The translations under genes were made by a program, and so were the position numbers. The notes under the pieces are model-generated. The model made no database searches. It worked only from the letters and a program-made list of their open reading frames with translations, and was not told the DNA's origin. From Ciona intestinalis (taxonomy: Eukaryota > Chordata > Ascidiacea > Phlebobranchia > Cionidae), in NCBI RefSeq assembly GCF_000224145.3, contig NC_020172.2, forward strand, positions 2,069,962 to 2,133,961: a stretch of DNA of 64,000 bases, written 5' to 3'. Shown piece by piece: positions 1 to 15,000 of the stretch. Within the stretch, counting starts at the first letter, position 1; every line of letters begins with the position of its first letter.

Positions 1-3000
1 TAGTTGCCATAGCAACGGTCATAGGAACCAACTTGTTCTGCTTGACTGGCACAAGATCAGGTGACGCTGCAACGAACAACAGCGAAGTCGTTTCAGGATA
101 AGTTAAAAACTAGGGCAAAGCGTCAGACAAAAGCTTATGCAACACATACCATGAGACTGATGTTGTACCATATGTTGACTGGTGTGTGGTTGGTTTCGAA
201 CCACTGCTGGTTGTTCTACTGCATTCTCTTTGTTGTCTTCATTATGACGTAGTGACACGTCATCGACCATGGTTGACACGGGGTCACCTGGAGGTCGCTG
301 TAGAAGCTGCGATCGTGATGTCATAGTTGAAATGTGACATCCGGTTCATTATGACGTCACAATGAGATGCTATTCACTAATTCTCACGATATTTCGTGAC
401 AATGGTGATTCTTATGAAATAATCGTGTACGGAAGTATGTGTCACGTCATAATAGATAACGCTACGTTTCGTGGAGGTAGGTGAATAGGGTTCGAGATAT
501 TTTGGGAAATGTTATGGTCATTTCGGTTTACATTACGTCCCTTTTTTGTTTATTTATATATATATATATATATTTATTTCTATATTTGAATGAATGATGT
601 AAAATGGGAAACAAAATCTTTTAAGCTAAGCAATAAATATTCGTACAGAAAGTTTGTTGCTCACCATTTGAACATAATGTTGCAACTGCTTCTGTCGTAC
701 AACCTCATCCATCACTATGGAGTTGTCATGACGAATTGGCTCAACCACGCTATGGACATATGTATAAGTTAGATTACGTGGCTCTGGGAATGTACATTCA
801 GTTACAGTGTTGCGTGTGCGTGCAATAACGTTGTTGCCGTGGCGACGCTGATTAATTTGTTTCAATGCTCTTTTATCGTTCCATTTAGTAGTAAGCAACA
901 CATATTTACAGAATGTTATAACGATATCCTCACTACCGTAAAACAGCGTTGTTAACTGTTCATTACAACACTAGGAAATACGGAAAATTAGGTGCTAACG
1001 GTGTCCCATTTTACCCCACAATATTATATATACCTTGGTTGTGGTTGTTGCATTAGTTGGTCACTTGGTTGTGTTTGTGGTACAGGTATAGGGTGATTTG
1101 GTTGAGGAACAGAATCATAATATTGTTGAATTCGACTCGAAAATGATGGAATTTGTGGATAACTGGTAGTTGTACTGTGTATTGGATATACTGTAGTTAG
1201 GTATGTATGTAGTTACAGCAAGTTTATTAATAAAATTGGCCAATTACACTATTTTAATAATGTTGTACATGTACAGTACTGAAATATAATACATTACATA
1301 TTCATTTTAAAATTCATACTAAAATTGCAAACTGGTAAAATTGCTTTAATAACATTGCTTATACTACTATGCACCAACTAAAACTACACAAGGTTCATTC
1401 AATGAAAATTAGAACCTCATTGTAATATACAACTTTAGGCCAAGTAAACAGATAAGAAAACATTACTTTTCTATCTAATGAACCACACTACTATAATAAT
1501 GCAAATGTAGTTATGTTTAGTTAACACTTCACCTTTGACTTATGTCGCTGATAAGTGATAAATTAGTAAGCGGTTCTTCCGTGATATCCATCTTTTGTGT
1601 AACTAAGATAAGTTGGTTTGTTTAATATTGATAAAAAATATTGATGTGGTGTATGCTATGCTATGTAAAGAAGTGTGGTATGTTGGCATAGGTATATCGC
1701 AACTTTAAAACAATCATGAGCAGGTGTTTTAACAATGTTTTAAACATAAAAATATGCTTTATCCTGTTAGGTGTATAAACCAACATGCAGCCAAAGTACA
1801 TTTTCTTGCAATATTAATCGATGAAGTTTCCTATGTTTGGTGACCATCAGTGTTACTGGATTTTAGCAATGTCACTCCAGATTTTATGCAAAGCTAAGAA
1901 AAGTCAAAAATGTGTCTAAACTTGTGTAGCAAAGAACTGTGACAGTAAAATATTAGGAAATGTCCAAGACTCATCAAACAGCGTAAACACAAGACTATAA
2001 TCACCTTGGTTATTGGTTTTTTGGTTGGATTGTTGGTTTATTGGTTCATGTTGGTTCGTATGATGGTATGCTTTGAAACTGTAGAGAAAATGAGAAAAAT
2101 ATTCGTGATCTGTTATAAATAGGTGAGTTTCTACAGCATGGCTATGCCATGGGACATGAAGTATAGGAGAAAGTTGGCCCATTACCCCACAAGCTTTCCT
2201 TATTTTGTCAGTTTTATATTTTTTCATTATATTGTTAGGAGATGTAATAGATTGGTAGCAACTCTAATAATCGGATAATTTTCTCACCTCTGTTCACATG
2301 GTTCGTAGGCTTGTGATGTCATGATGGATTGTGATGAAACAATACTTGGTGCCTGGTTTAAAGAAAACCAATTCAAAACATAAAACCTAAACATATATAT
2401 ACTTTACTTACTGGGGTGAGATGGTACGAACTCGTCTCTAATTCGTGTTGACTACTTGGTGGGGTGATGGAGGAACCACCCACAACCTAAGAATTGTTTC
2501 GTTATAAATTTAGTAATTATTACCTAAACTAACTGCTGAACTAATGCAATTGGAAGCACTGGCAAGCAAAAGGAAGTCTACTTTATAAAAATGGGTTTGC
2601 CCATAAAAAAAATGAGGTCCTATTGTAAGGCACACCATGGGAACTTGGACTTAGACTGGTTCATTATTCCTAACTCACAGTCTAATCATATTAACCTCAA
2701 GTGTTTCATTATAATGAGATTGTAGAAGGTTTTGCATCTTTCCAAGCATTTGTTGACGAATCAATTCACTCTTGACTTGAAGTCTGTGAAGCAACAAACA
2801 CTTTATAAGCAAACAAAACTAGGTGGTTTGTAAAACATCAAATTAAAGGTAACTGGTGCACCATGTCACAAATTTGCATATAATGTGTACATGGCCTACT
2901 TTTGATTTTGGGACTTTTCATTTTCATCCAGTGCCTTTTTCATTGCAGCCACTCTTTTTTGCAGTTCTTCTTCATATCTCTCACTTTGAGCTTTCAGTTC

Positions 3001-6000
3001 TCTCCTGTGACTCTCTACTAACTCCAACACCTGTGCAATTAACACATAGTAACGTAGTTAATAATCACTGACTGGCTACATTAATTAACTTTAGCAAAGT
3101 ACCATGTTCCACCCTATGCTATGTCATACGGGTGAGGTCATTCAGCGTGGCACTTCATGACCCCAAACTCGATACGGTTTGGTTGCAATGTATAAGCAGA
3201 ACCACCAGTTCATAAGAACTAAAACTACACAAGAAACATCATAGGTTGTATCATACCTGCTTTTTATTCGCCTCTCTTAGTAAATTTTCATTCTTTTGTG
3301 AACTTTGGTGAAACTGGGAGAGCTTTTCGGTTATCTGGGACAAAGATGTTTAATTAGTTGAATTTAAGGTAGAACGTGTAATAATGCGTGTAATATACAG
3401 TAGTGATGACACTCTTCTTTTATGTAAGTAACATTCTTTCTTTTTGTGTTGCATAACTGTTTTAGTTTATTTACATTTTATGTTACAAGTATTCTTTTCT
3501 CATTTTCTGTTTGCCTAAGTAACTGTTTTAGTTTATATTATAAAAGTCACATTATTATAGCTGATGTATTTTGTGTATTAGGGTAAATAAACAATTAATT
3601 TAAAATAAATCTAGTTTAAGATTTACCAATTACTTAAACCATTTGAATTGCATTCATGTCAATATTATAGTTATGCTTGTTTGAGCGTGGCAAGAAAACC
3701 TACACACCTGTGCTTATAATGTGCGCTATTGAATGACAAACAGTTTATATATTAGAATTGCTCTTCTGATAATCCATTGATTTATTGCAACAGCGTTTCA
3801 TCTGTCACTTGGTCAGACATTATAGGCGTTTTTACCAGAAGAGCTATTTCTAATATTATGTTATGGCTGATAGCAACAGCAGTAGGACAAATAGGTTGTT
3901 ATTAAATGGTTGGGAGTTTTAGTTCGGTTAAAACGTTTTGTATGCAACGGGTGTTTACTGTGTTTGGTGCTCGTCCAAACTTTTCGTAAAAAATGAATAC
4001 TTCACTTCTACAGTTGAAGTTTAAATTGTTATGTTGGTCTATTTTATAAGCTATTGCAACATCAGCAAATATATATAAATCTAGTTGTTGTGGTCTCTTA
4101 AAACGTTATATTACGATGTGTTACTGAGTATGACAATAAACTGATGAAAGTGTTTAAGACATCGAAACGGTGTTTGCATTACAATAAAAATGTGCCGGAA
4201 AACATTATAAAAGCTGACACGTTATTACACCCTAACGACTAACCCATTAAGCCAGAATTGGCTTAGCTGTAAGGATATAAACCTCACTTAAGACCTACAC
4301 TGTGTGTTAATGCCACGTCATTCGCAAGTAAACGTTATTTACGTCTCATTCAACAAACGAACGAAGTAGCCTGCGCCAGAATAGCAGGAAGAAACTGGTA
4401 TAAACCGGTTCCGAAAAGCAGGATATGAAAATGCGTGTGGGATATTAAAACAATAAGTTTAGATATAATATGAGTAGTATTTATTCCCTCACTGCTAGTT
4501 TAGGCGAACTAAACGAAATTGGTTTACTTACGGTAAATCGGATTTTTTGTAATAACGTATATCTTGAAATGTTTGATACCTAAACTTAACCTGCTAGTTC
4601 TAAGTCGTATTGACCGGACACCTTTAGCGCATAATATTCAAATATCCTGATCGTGTTTTAAACAATTAACAACGGTCTATGGGAATCGTGAGGATACGGT
4701 TTTATAATAATTTGAATGTTCTATATGTTCACTACCAAATGGTACGAGAAAATAGAATGAAAACGTGTTCTATTTCCCTCACCCTACAGTATATATATAT
4801 ATATATTTCAAAACTAAAATCGCCCAATCTGATGTGACAATCATTCTGTAAACCTGTTTTAAATGATGTAAGAGCTTTTAAAAAAACGCGAGATAATATT
4901 GCTTGAAAAACAGGGAGGTACCCCGATGTTTTGGAATAAACAAACGTGGTTAAGAATGTTTGAACATTTTAGAAATTCTTTCGTGCTGAGGGTCGTGTAG
5001 TTTAAACCAGTGTTTTTCACATAGCATACGCATCTTAAAAGTTCGTTGACCTGGGGTGTAGGTTTACTTCATTTTCCCAACACCCAGGGTGCTATCACCT
5101 AGACCGCAGTAAGGCAGTTTATAGACATTCAATAATGTTTTTTTAAACATAATCTCGTTAGCGATACAGGCTTATAACTACGAATACCGGCCTGTCCCAT
5201 ACGTCCAGATAACACAGAATAGAATGTGTTATGTTAGCGCAAAAGCTCAAGAAAACAGTCCAATAGTGAAAGGATAAGATACAATGCCTTGAGATAACAA
5301 AAATTGATAGACAGAAATTCAAGAGAAAAAAGCTGCGATGACGCTGCTTATAATAAAAGCATTGAAACTGCCAAATAGCATATTAAAACACAAGTAAGCC
5401 ACGAACCTGGGAATTTGGCATAGTTGATCAATTACTCCAAAGCATGAGTCAATTGATTTATAATTTGAGTGCAATTAGAAAGCGTATGTGTAAATCTGTT
5501 TAGAATAAAGTAATACAGAGTCACGTACGTATAGGCTTAGATTTATTAATACTATGTGTTTAATAGGTGTTTAAATACAAAGGTAATAAATCACTTCCTG
5601 GTTTATTGGAAGGGAAATTATTAAAAATGAGTTTAGAATATTTTGTAGCAACAATCTAAGGCGTTTGAAGCTCAGTTTACGTGACGAAGGTGCTGTACCT
5701 TGGTAAATACGTCGCACGCACACACACACACACACTCAGACGCCACGTACGCACACGCATGCACCGCATTCTATTCATTCTACACCACTCAAACAATCGG
5801 TTGTTACGACGCTAGGCAAAGCGGGCGTATTTCAAACTGTGTATGGCCTGTGGTTAAATGCGTTGTGTAACAGTCTAACTTTGTAAACTATATTGCGGTG
5901 TTGTAATTATGATACTGGTGCGCATCCTATTTTAGGTATTTGCTGCAGTTTGTTTAGGTTTAAACGTAACGGAGAAAAACGTAGGTAAATGCACCGTATG

Positions 6001-9000
6001 TGTATATACATACATTTAACTGCTGTAAACACGAAGTGTATTGTAAATTAGAAGCAATTTCTGTAGTTCAATAGCTTTAAACGTAAAAGAGAGAATGATG
6101 ATAGTACTGAAGGCATATTAAGTTACTTCAGTGTAGTGTTTTGTATTTAATCTAGCTTCTATAGAAGTTAAGTGTTACTTTAGTGTGCAACGTTAACTAT
6201 AATTAGAGAACGTATTTTGCCCCACGATTGGTCAAGTTCCCACAGCAGCTTATAGAAGTAAATTATGTTATAGCAGTAGATTTAAGTGATTTACTTATGT
6301 AGTGTGTTATTTACTTCCACTCCCAATGTTGTTACTCTCATATTACCCAAGTATTACTGCTGTAATATTTCTTGGTGTATTTGAACAACCAAATGATTGT
6401 ACACATGGCGTTTTATGTGTTGGGTGCTATTAAGAATAAAAAACGCTGCCAAGATTCGAATTACTGTATATACAGAAATATATACTGCTTTTATACAGAG
6501 TTAATTTATTCATTGCTATTATATATTAGATTATCTCAAGGATGTCAAGATGGTGATAGAAATAAATAATGTTTTTATACAGTACTGCATTTTCTATTGT
6601 CAGTATATGCTAGGTTGTTTTAAAGGAATAATATAATGCATAACAGAGGGTTATGACCAAGATCCAATGCCTTATGTTTGAAAGCAACTTGAAGAAAGGA
6701 ATAAAAGATGAGGTTTCTAAGAGGATTGAACATTCTACGTATTATGACCGGGATAATGCTGGGTTTTTTAAGTCGGATTGCATTTGAACAATTAAGGGGT
6801 TCAACTAGACTTACTGTAGGGACCCACATGGATAACATAAAGAGCCTTGATTGCCCAAAATGCCCAATTGATGACCACTGTACACTGTGTGAACCTACAC
6901 ACGTCAAAAACCCTACAGAAAATATTCCGAGTGCTTATAAACCAAAGGGTATGTATGAGGTCACTAGGTGGCTTCAGTTTGATGAGCATTACGTCTATGA
7001 CATCATAAATGAAGAACCGAAGATTCCGTTAGTAGGACACTGGCTTGAAGAGGTTCGAGCTGTCACTCAAGTTGCAATGGATTATATAAACGCCAACAGA
7101 ATGCTAGGGCAAAGCTGGAGTTTAGTTAAATTACACGATGGATATTTAAGAAGAGATGCTTTGCGTGGTACGGAGTATATACTAGATGTGGTGGTGCAGC
7201 CCGCAAGTCATAACTTTAGTTATTTCATAAATGAGAGAATGTTTAGGGTGAATCTTGTGCATCCCTTGAAGTCAATGGGTGAAGCAGAAGAAGTAAGAGT
7301 CCAACGTCATGTGGAGGGTCGGTTGAAGATAATTGTACCAGTAAAGATTGTAAGTTTGTGTGAATAAGAGGTGCATTGGCATGTTATAGGATCTTACCCG
7401 TGAAGCAAGAATTGTAAGTTTGTGATGTATGTTGGGCCAACTCTGGCCTTTCATTTCATTCAGATTTACATAAACACTAAGTAGTTCGTCCGGGTGTTGG
7501 GGTAATAGGTCAAAAAAAGAGATAGAGATGATTCATGAATCATCTCTATTTGGTATAAAACTAAAAATATTTACATAATAATATAACCAGTTAATTGGTA
7601 AAAACATGATTAAAAAATATAAGATATTATTATGTGCCGACAGAATACATCTTACTCTACAGCACTATAAAAATTATGTTTAGATAAAAGTTCTAAAATT
7701 TTGTTTATATTTTCAGACCTCGCCTGGCATTAAAAGTTCTTAAATTTTGTTTATATTTTCAGACCTCGCCTGGCATTGTGGCATCGATAGATAACTTTGT
7801 GAAATCAAAACCTAAACCCCAAGTTCACCTAGTGCTTGTTCTATTTCTTGGAAGCAACAAAAAAGAAATATCTGGGTATAAAAATAAACTTCAAGAACTG
7901 GAAACCAAAATTAAAAGCCACCAAAAAGTGAACATACAAATCTACCCTGTGGAAGGTGGGTAATACAATGTCATTTAAAATATACTTGTGCAACTGCAGG
8001 ACAATCAGCTAAAGTTGTGTTGTTTCGTTAAACTTTAGATAGAGTTTTGCTTGACAGCAAAGCATTTAAAATCATTACTTTGTTAAACTTAAAAAGATTT
8101 GGAGTTTGGACTTAGCTTTTGTGTTTTTAAGTGTACTTAAGTGTTTAACAAAGTACATACAGGGTTTCACTTATATTATAACCATCCATATTATGACATC
8201 ATATTTTTCAGGTTTATACAGCTATTTCAAGGGGGTAAGATATGGAATAAAGAAGGCAACGATATCTACTGATGTTGTTTTACTTGCAACCATTGAAGCT
8301 GCTTTCACAGAGCAATTATATCATCACTGTCAAGCAAATGCTATCCCTAAAAAACGAGTATATTTTCCTATTGCATTCGGACAATTCAACCCAGACATTA
8401 TTAAAAAAGGAATGCCGCCTGGGAAACCTAAAGATGTCAACAAGAGAGACCATAATAAATTCACAGGGTATTGGATGCATGACACTTTTGACTTTGTATG
8501 TGCTAATCAAGCTGACATGGTCGGAATACTTAACAATTTAAGCTCTCTGGGCAGAAGAATGGGCTCGACTACAGAGGCACTCGGGACCAAAATATACGAT
8601 GCTTTTTTACGAAGTGACATTGAGGTTATATGTGCAGTGGAGCCAGGGTTGTATAGGACTTATGGCATGACGTGTTCAAAAGGTGAATTAACAGATAAAT
8701 CATATCAACATTGTATGAGAACTAAGGCTATGAGTCTCGGTTCAAAGCCCGCGCTGGGTATTTTATATATAAATGAAGTTTTGCAGAAGAAAAACTGATT
8801 TTTTGAAAAAGTAATTTTCTTGTTTCTTTTTAATATTATGCCAAAACATTGTGTATCTGTGTTTTAGTTTATGTGCCAATTTCCTTTTTAGTTAAATGGC
8901 TGCAACTGTAGTTAACTACATTTTTAAAGCATCGTAATATGGTGAAGCAATAATATATAGTTAAAAAAATATATTTTAATTATTGTGTGCAATTATTTTT

Positions 9001-12000
9001 GTCATACTGTCTAAATGCGATACTAATTAGAATTTGTTATTAAAAAAGCATCTTGCCAATATTGTGTACCTCAATTAGTAGCTTGCTATTTAGTTCTAAA
9101 TTAAATTAACAGGTTCATATTAAAGTACAATTGTATAAGTCGGCAAAATAAACCTATTACAACAGTTATTAAACTTTTGGTTGAGGTCTCTATTTTTAAA
9201 CAAAAATAGTCAATGTCCTTGCTATTGCTATAATGCATATAAACTGTACAACCTGTATAGATCTAGTTTTAGGGCCTTAGCCCACCACATACAAACAAGC
9301 TAAATATGGAATCTACAAGTTTGGTGTCTAGGTCTATATAAAATAAATGTTAAGGTTTAAATTTATCCCACCAATATATACAGAGGGTTCTGGAACCATG
9401 TAGATTTTTACAAAAATCCATTTGAATATTAGTTTAAAGAATCCTTATCATAATAGATGCTCAAATTAATCACTGATCACTACATCAATTCTCTTTTAGT
9501 TTTTTTTACACAATTTGTGCACCAAAAATTGATACCTGTACAAACAATCACCTACCTGTCTCTCAGTGTGTATTTCATTCTCAGCTTTAAGTTTCTGCAG
9601 CATGGCTGAGTGTTTTGCATCCAACACTGCAGATGATGTCTTCATTGACTCCATCTCTCCTCTTTGAGCATCCAGGAGTCCTTCCAATCTTCTCATCTCT
9701 TCCTCAGTGGATGCAAGGCTCTTTCTAAGGTCCTGGGTCCTCTTTGTCTCTTCCACAAGCTTATCCTGTGTTAAATAAATAATATTGGTGAAAATCAGAT
9801 AAGTCCAATCGGTCATAATTGATCATACATGATTATGTGTGATAAAGTATTGGTTGTATTAAATATGTGTAAAATAAAATAATAAACCGGCATGAAGCAT
9901 GCAAGGTATATTTGCAAGAATATTATCTGTAGCTTGCCAAAGTCCAAAGGGAAACGATTGCCTGGTCTAAAGGTAAACAGTAAACACTGGTCTAATACTA
10001 CTTCCTCATATACCAGGAAACTATATCAACGCATCTATTTATCAATCAACACAATAGTAATAAATAATGTTTTATATATAACCTTATATTTAAACATATA
10101 AATGTAAAAATTAATGTATGTTTGGCTCATATGCTGTGCTCTTAAACATCAACTTATCCCGAAGCAAGTAATATCAATCAAGGCATTAATAATATTAAAT
10201 GATGTTTTAAATTTCACAAGCTGATTTATAATATCAGTTCCAAATTTAGATTTATTTAATTAAGTGCAACTTGCGTACCGGCACCTACTTTCTTTATAAC
10301 AGGAAGCTATATGTAAGCTGGTGATATCAATTACTGAAGTATCATTAAATAGAGACCTGCTATTTTAATATATGGATACAAGTGTTAAGTTATATTTGAT
10401 AAATTTGTAAGTTAATGTTAGGTCTTTTAACTGGAAATTATATTACAGCGGGTCATATTCGTAAGGCCATTTTGGACAATAATAAATCAGTATATATAAT
10501 AAAAGCAACCCGATATTCTGAATGCAAATATTATGATTTGTTTATTAAGTTTCATAACATATTTATTCTGGAACACCCTGTTGCATATATTAATGAGATA
10601 AAATTAAATCCTAAAATTCGTTTTATATGAACTTAGTCCCCAAACTGTTAGATTTCTATATATAGCTTGTTTAGTAAATGTTACAACATATTTAATTAAT
10701 ATGTAAATTTTGGAGCATTTATTATTAGACTATATTTGAAGCAGAACTAGCTATTACAGAAAAGTGACCAAAATGTGAAAACATATTTAAATAATATGTA
10801 AATGGTATTTAAAACATATGTAAAAAGTTAAGATACAAGAGCATTTATTTCCCGAGTATATTTCAAATACAATCAGCTATTCTAAATAGTGTCTCAAATT
10901 TTAAAACTTGAATAATATGTAAATTGTGGCAAAGTTAGGTATAAATGGGGATTTAAATGTTAAAACATGTGTGATTAATTTGTCCTGTTCATGTTAGGCC
11001 ATCTAAGTGCATTGAGGTTAAGGGTTATTGTTGATTACGTAATGACAACTCATTTCCTGCTCTATCTCCATTTAAAGGAACATGCTACACGTCTGTTAGC
11101 ACATAGAAGGCTCACGCTGTGCATTGTTATTGCTTGTGACTCAATAAGAGATGATTATGTAGTGGACAAAAGCATGTGTGGTGAAGTAATAAGGACCTAA
11201 CTGCTAAGGAAAAGTTTCAAATTAGAAAACAGTGTTGAAGAATTCATTCAAGCTCAAGATTTAAAAGTAAAAAAAGATGAAAAAAGTTTTATTCTGTTTT
11301 TTATTTGCTGGTTTATTTATTATAAACTGTAAAAGTCAGTTTCCTGGCATGCCGCCTCCACCAATGAACAATATACAGAATAGTGCGCTTGGGATTTGCC
11401 CAAGCAGCTGTAATATGACATCACAACCATGCGATTGTTACACGGATGGTTTTGTTGAATGCGGAAGGAAACAGCTTATAGTCGTGCCACGTTCACTACC
11501 AAGTTGTGCTAAACTTGTGAATCTACAGCACAACAATATAAGCAACATAAGTGAGTATATATTTAAACACAACTAATATACTTGGCGTTTTAGTATAACT
11601 GAACCTCATAGAGTTAAGGTGCCAGAAGTGATTATTGCTAGGGGGCTTTATGGTAAAAAGAAAATTATTAGAAAGCTTATATTACTTAACAATTATATAG
11701 AATATATTTTATTTTAGCGGTTTTTGTAGATTTATAAAAGTTTTATCAATTTTAAAGACAACTACTCTGAAAGCAACAGCTACTGAACAATTTTTTTGTC
11801 TTTACATTAGTTTAAAAAATGTAACTACCACCAATTCACCTGCTATAATTCAACTTATTTATAACATTGCAGGTGTTTGGGATTTCCAAGCATTAACGAA
11901 CGCGGACACATTAAAGTTATCGTTCAACAAAATACAACATATAGCTGTTGGTGCCATGTCTTTTATGCCAAGTAAGATAAATGAAACTCATAAATCTAAC

Positions 12001-15000
12001 ATACACAGTGTGGGAATAATGTACATTAAACCACGTTGGTCAAATTTTTTTTAAATTCTAATGATATAAAAATGTCTAAGCTCATGTCTTTAAAGTTCTA
12101 AAATACATATAAATACTTTTGCCTATAATAAACTACACTTTCACAACTAAGCTGCATAAACAATGGCAAACTCAGAGTAAAAGTAACAGTATATTACCCT
12201 TGCACAAAAATTAATTTCAATTGGCGAAAACTAGTCTAAAAAAAACTAAAATCTATATTAATAAAAAACTAAAATCTATATTAATAAAATACCCAACATT
12301 ATAATAAGCCATTTAACTAAAATATTGGAATACATAATCAATATATATATATCTAAAATATTACAATAAAAAGTTAAGCTATATAAAACCAAACTTATAA
12401 CTTTATATTTAAATACTTCATCTGAAAATACTCTTATTTAATTTTAGATTTAACAAAAGTAGACTTAAACAACAATCTACTAACAACAATAGAAGATTGT
12501 ACATTTCATGGTTTACAAAGTTTGAGGTTTCTTTACATTGAACATAACCAGATTGATGTCATTTCACCAAGAGCATTCAGTGGACTATATCACCTACATA
12601 CAGTGTCGTTTATTGGCAACCGTATAACAACATTCAATCCTCAGTAAGTTGTCAAGTATTAGTTTGTTACCGGGGTGCTGGGTTCAGAGCTTAGTGTGGT
12701 TGGTGAGAATTTTTAAATTTTGTGTTAGGTAAAACTTGCAGTTGTAAATTATGCAAGGATGAATGAAAAAAGTAAAAAGACATCTATGTTAATTACTTGG
12801 TAGTTAATAGTAAGCAGAAGGTGTATGAATACGCCATTTGTGTCTGGTATATGAGATGACACCCGTGTTATAACTAGACAGTGATCATGAGCTGTATAAA
12901 TATTAATCCCTGCATGTGTCTGGTGTATCAGATGACACCGATTCAGCACAGTGTGTAGGATTGGGAATACAATATGTACACCCGGTGTAGAGTAGGAGTA
13001 ACCTAAGTACTGCATGATATAAAACAAACACATCATTCCACAGATGGTTCTATGCAATGCCACAACTGCATTCGTTCACGGCACCCCTTAACCCATGGCT
13101 ATGTACATGCCAACTTAAGTCAAACTTCACTGCAGTAATCAACAACTTCTCAAACATAACGGTAAGCCATTGACAGAAAAGTGATGTATGAATAATATTG
13201 TGATTATAATTTTCTGCCCATAAACATATTTTGATATATACAGGTATACAACTATATAAATATACAGTAGGGTGGGGGAAGATGGGACACCTTTAGCACA
13301 TGATATCCAAACATCCTGATTGTGTTTTACATACTTAACATCGGTATATGGGAGTCGTAGGGATAAGGTTTCATAATTCATTAAGTTTTATATGCTTCCC
13401 ACCAAATTGGACGAGAAAATAGAATGAAAAGGTGTCCCCTCTTCCCCCACCCCACTATATGTAAAACGGTGACCACAATTCCAACTTTTCTTATTGTTTG
13501 TATAAACACTTAAAAGTAGTGTTAAAGTTGTGTTAAGAAAAAAAAAAAACTTGATTTATATTTACAGATTCATTGCCCTACATTCCTTGTCTTCAAGAAT
13601 ACAATAATCAGTCAAACCTGTTTAACCTGCACATCACCTGTAAGGTTTCTTGGGAGGCCTATCCACAATATTACGTTATCAGAATTCACAGACTGTGGAT
13701 CCATAACCCAACCAGTATTACCTGGCAATCTGACGGCAGTTATGAGTGATTATTGTCAAGCCAAAGTGGAGAGAAACGTCATAAACATACAACAACCCCG
13801 CCCCAACAACAACACACCCAATACAACAAACCCCATAACATTGTACAGCAATACAACACCATATATGACAACCCATATTAATACAACCAACAGCACAGCA
13901 TCAGTTGGATTTACGAACAGTTCCCATTTACCACGGTGGTCCATAGTAGTACTTATAGTTGGCCTAACTATCATACTTTTGGCCATTATTATATTCATTG
14001 CATTATGCTTGAGTAGAAAGCAGAAATCCAAAATGAAATCACAATTATCAGGTGAAACAATGACTGTTACATCACAAACCAACGGTAAACATGAAACCGA
14101 TCCTTTGAATACAAACAATTCGGACACAAAGATTTAAACAACAACGAATTATCTTTTAAACTACTAATTTTGCCATAAGCATCAGAAGAATACTATTTTG
14201 TATAGTCATATTCCTCATTTCTTTGAGTAATAAAGGTTTAGCACCACAGCTCCAAAATACCAGGTACCTCTAGATTTGCAGAAATATTTCAAAAATCAAT
14301 AAAAATGTCCTCAATATTTGTTTGTTATATTTCCGAAAGCGAATTGTACTTTAACACAAACTATAACTTATTGCACTAAATGCTTAATCTTGATTTTTTT
14401 ACAAATTTTATTTTATACACTGTGTATATTCTTACTATAATGATCTCAGCATAGCAGGGGTCCCACGTAAATTTAAAGCCGACAATTTAAAGTTAAAAAG
14501 AGATTTTTATTGAAAAGCAAACAATATTTTTTCTGTTCTCCTTTATCAGGATAATGCTATACTCAAAAACACACCTTCATATAATTTGGAAAAGCGATGA
14601 TATTTATGGCTACCATTGTTTTACAATAAAACTTTTCAAAGGAGAGATACATGATTAATGTTTCAATAGGGCTAAACCCGGAACAGTACAAGTTTTTACT
14701 TACTAACCTCTAACCCTAAGCTCACTATTTTATCAAGTTTTCATTGTCGAGTTTTAAGGTAACATGGTAGCAAAAGCACAATGTAAAATGATTTGCAATC
14801 AAAACAAGTATTAAGCTTTGCATCAGTTGCATTCAACTATATATACATATAATACAAATATATTTAAAACATTTTCTAAAGCAATAACAGCTGTACATTA
14901 AAACTAGTGTTTAGTAGTTTTTGCAACTTTTATTAACAACCTTAGATAATATAAACATAGTCCTTAAAATTTTTACTGTTTTATTGATAACAAATGCAGG

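Larger units (their letters stand above)
3335..6707. other. Centrobin intron, part upstream of CHPF-like gene
   Basis: Non-coding. It holds a fold-back element, a truncated MITE and a CA repeat. No further centrobin exon is needed, because the flanking exons join directly in phase and in family sequence (ERQ to ITEKL). The promoter of the CHPF-like gene must lie at the right end, but no distinct element is recognised. Confidence 0.6.

Noticed and set aside
2896..3030. Terminal centrobin exon ending at the stop at 2896-2898
   Set aside because: A phase-2 donor two bases upstream joins to an exon at 2783-2696 that continues the conserved centrobin sequence, and further exons follow to the window edge.
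13756..14127. Hydrophobic 123-codon minus-strand frame
   Set aside because: Antisense of the LRR receptor A membrane segment and stalk; the plus frame joins four upstream exons in phase.
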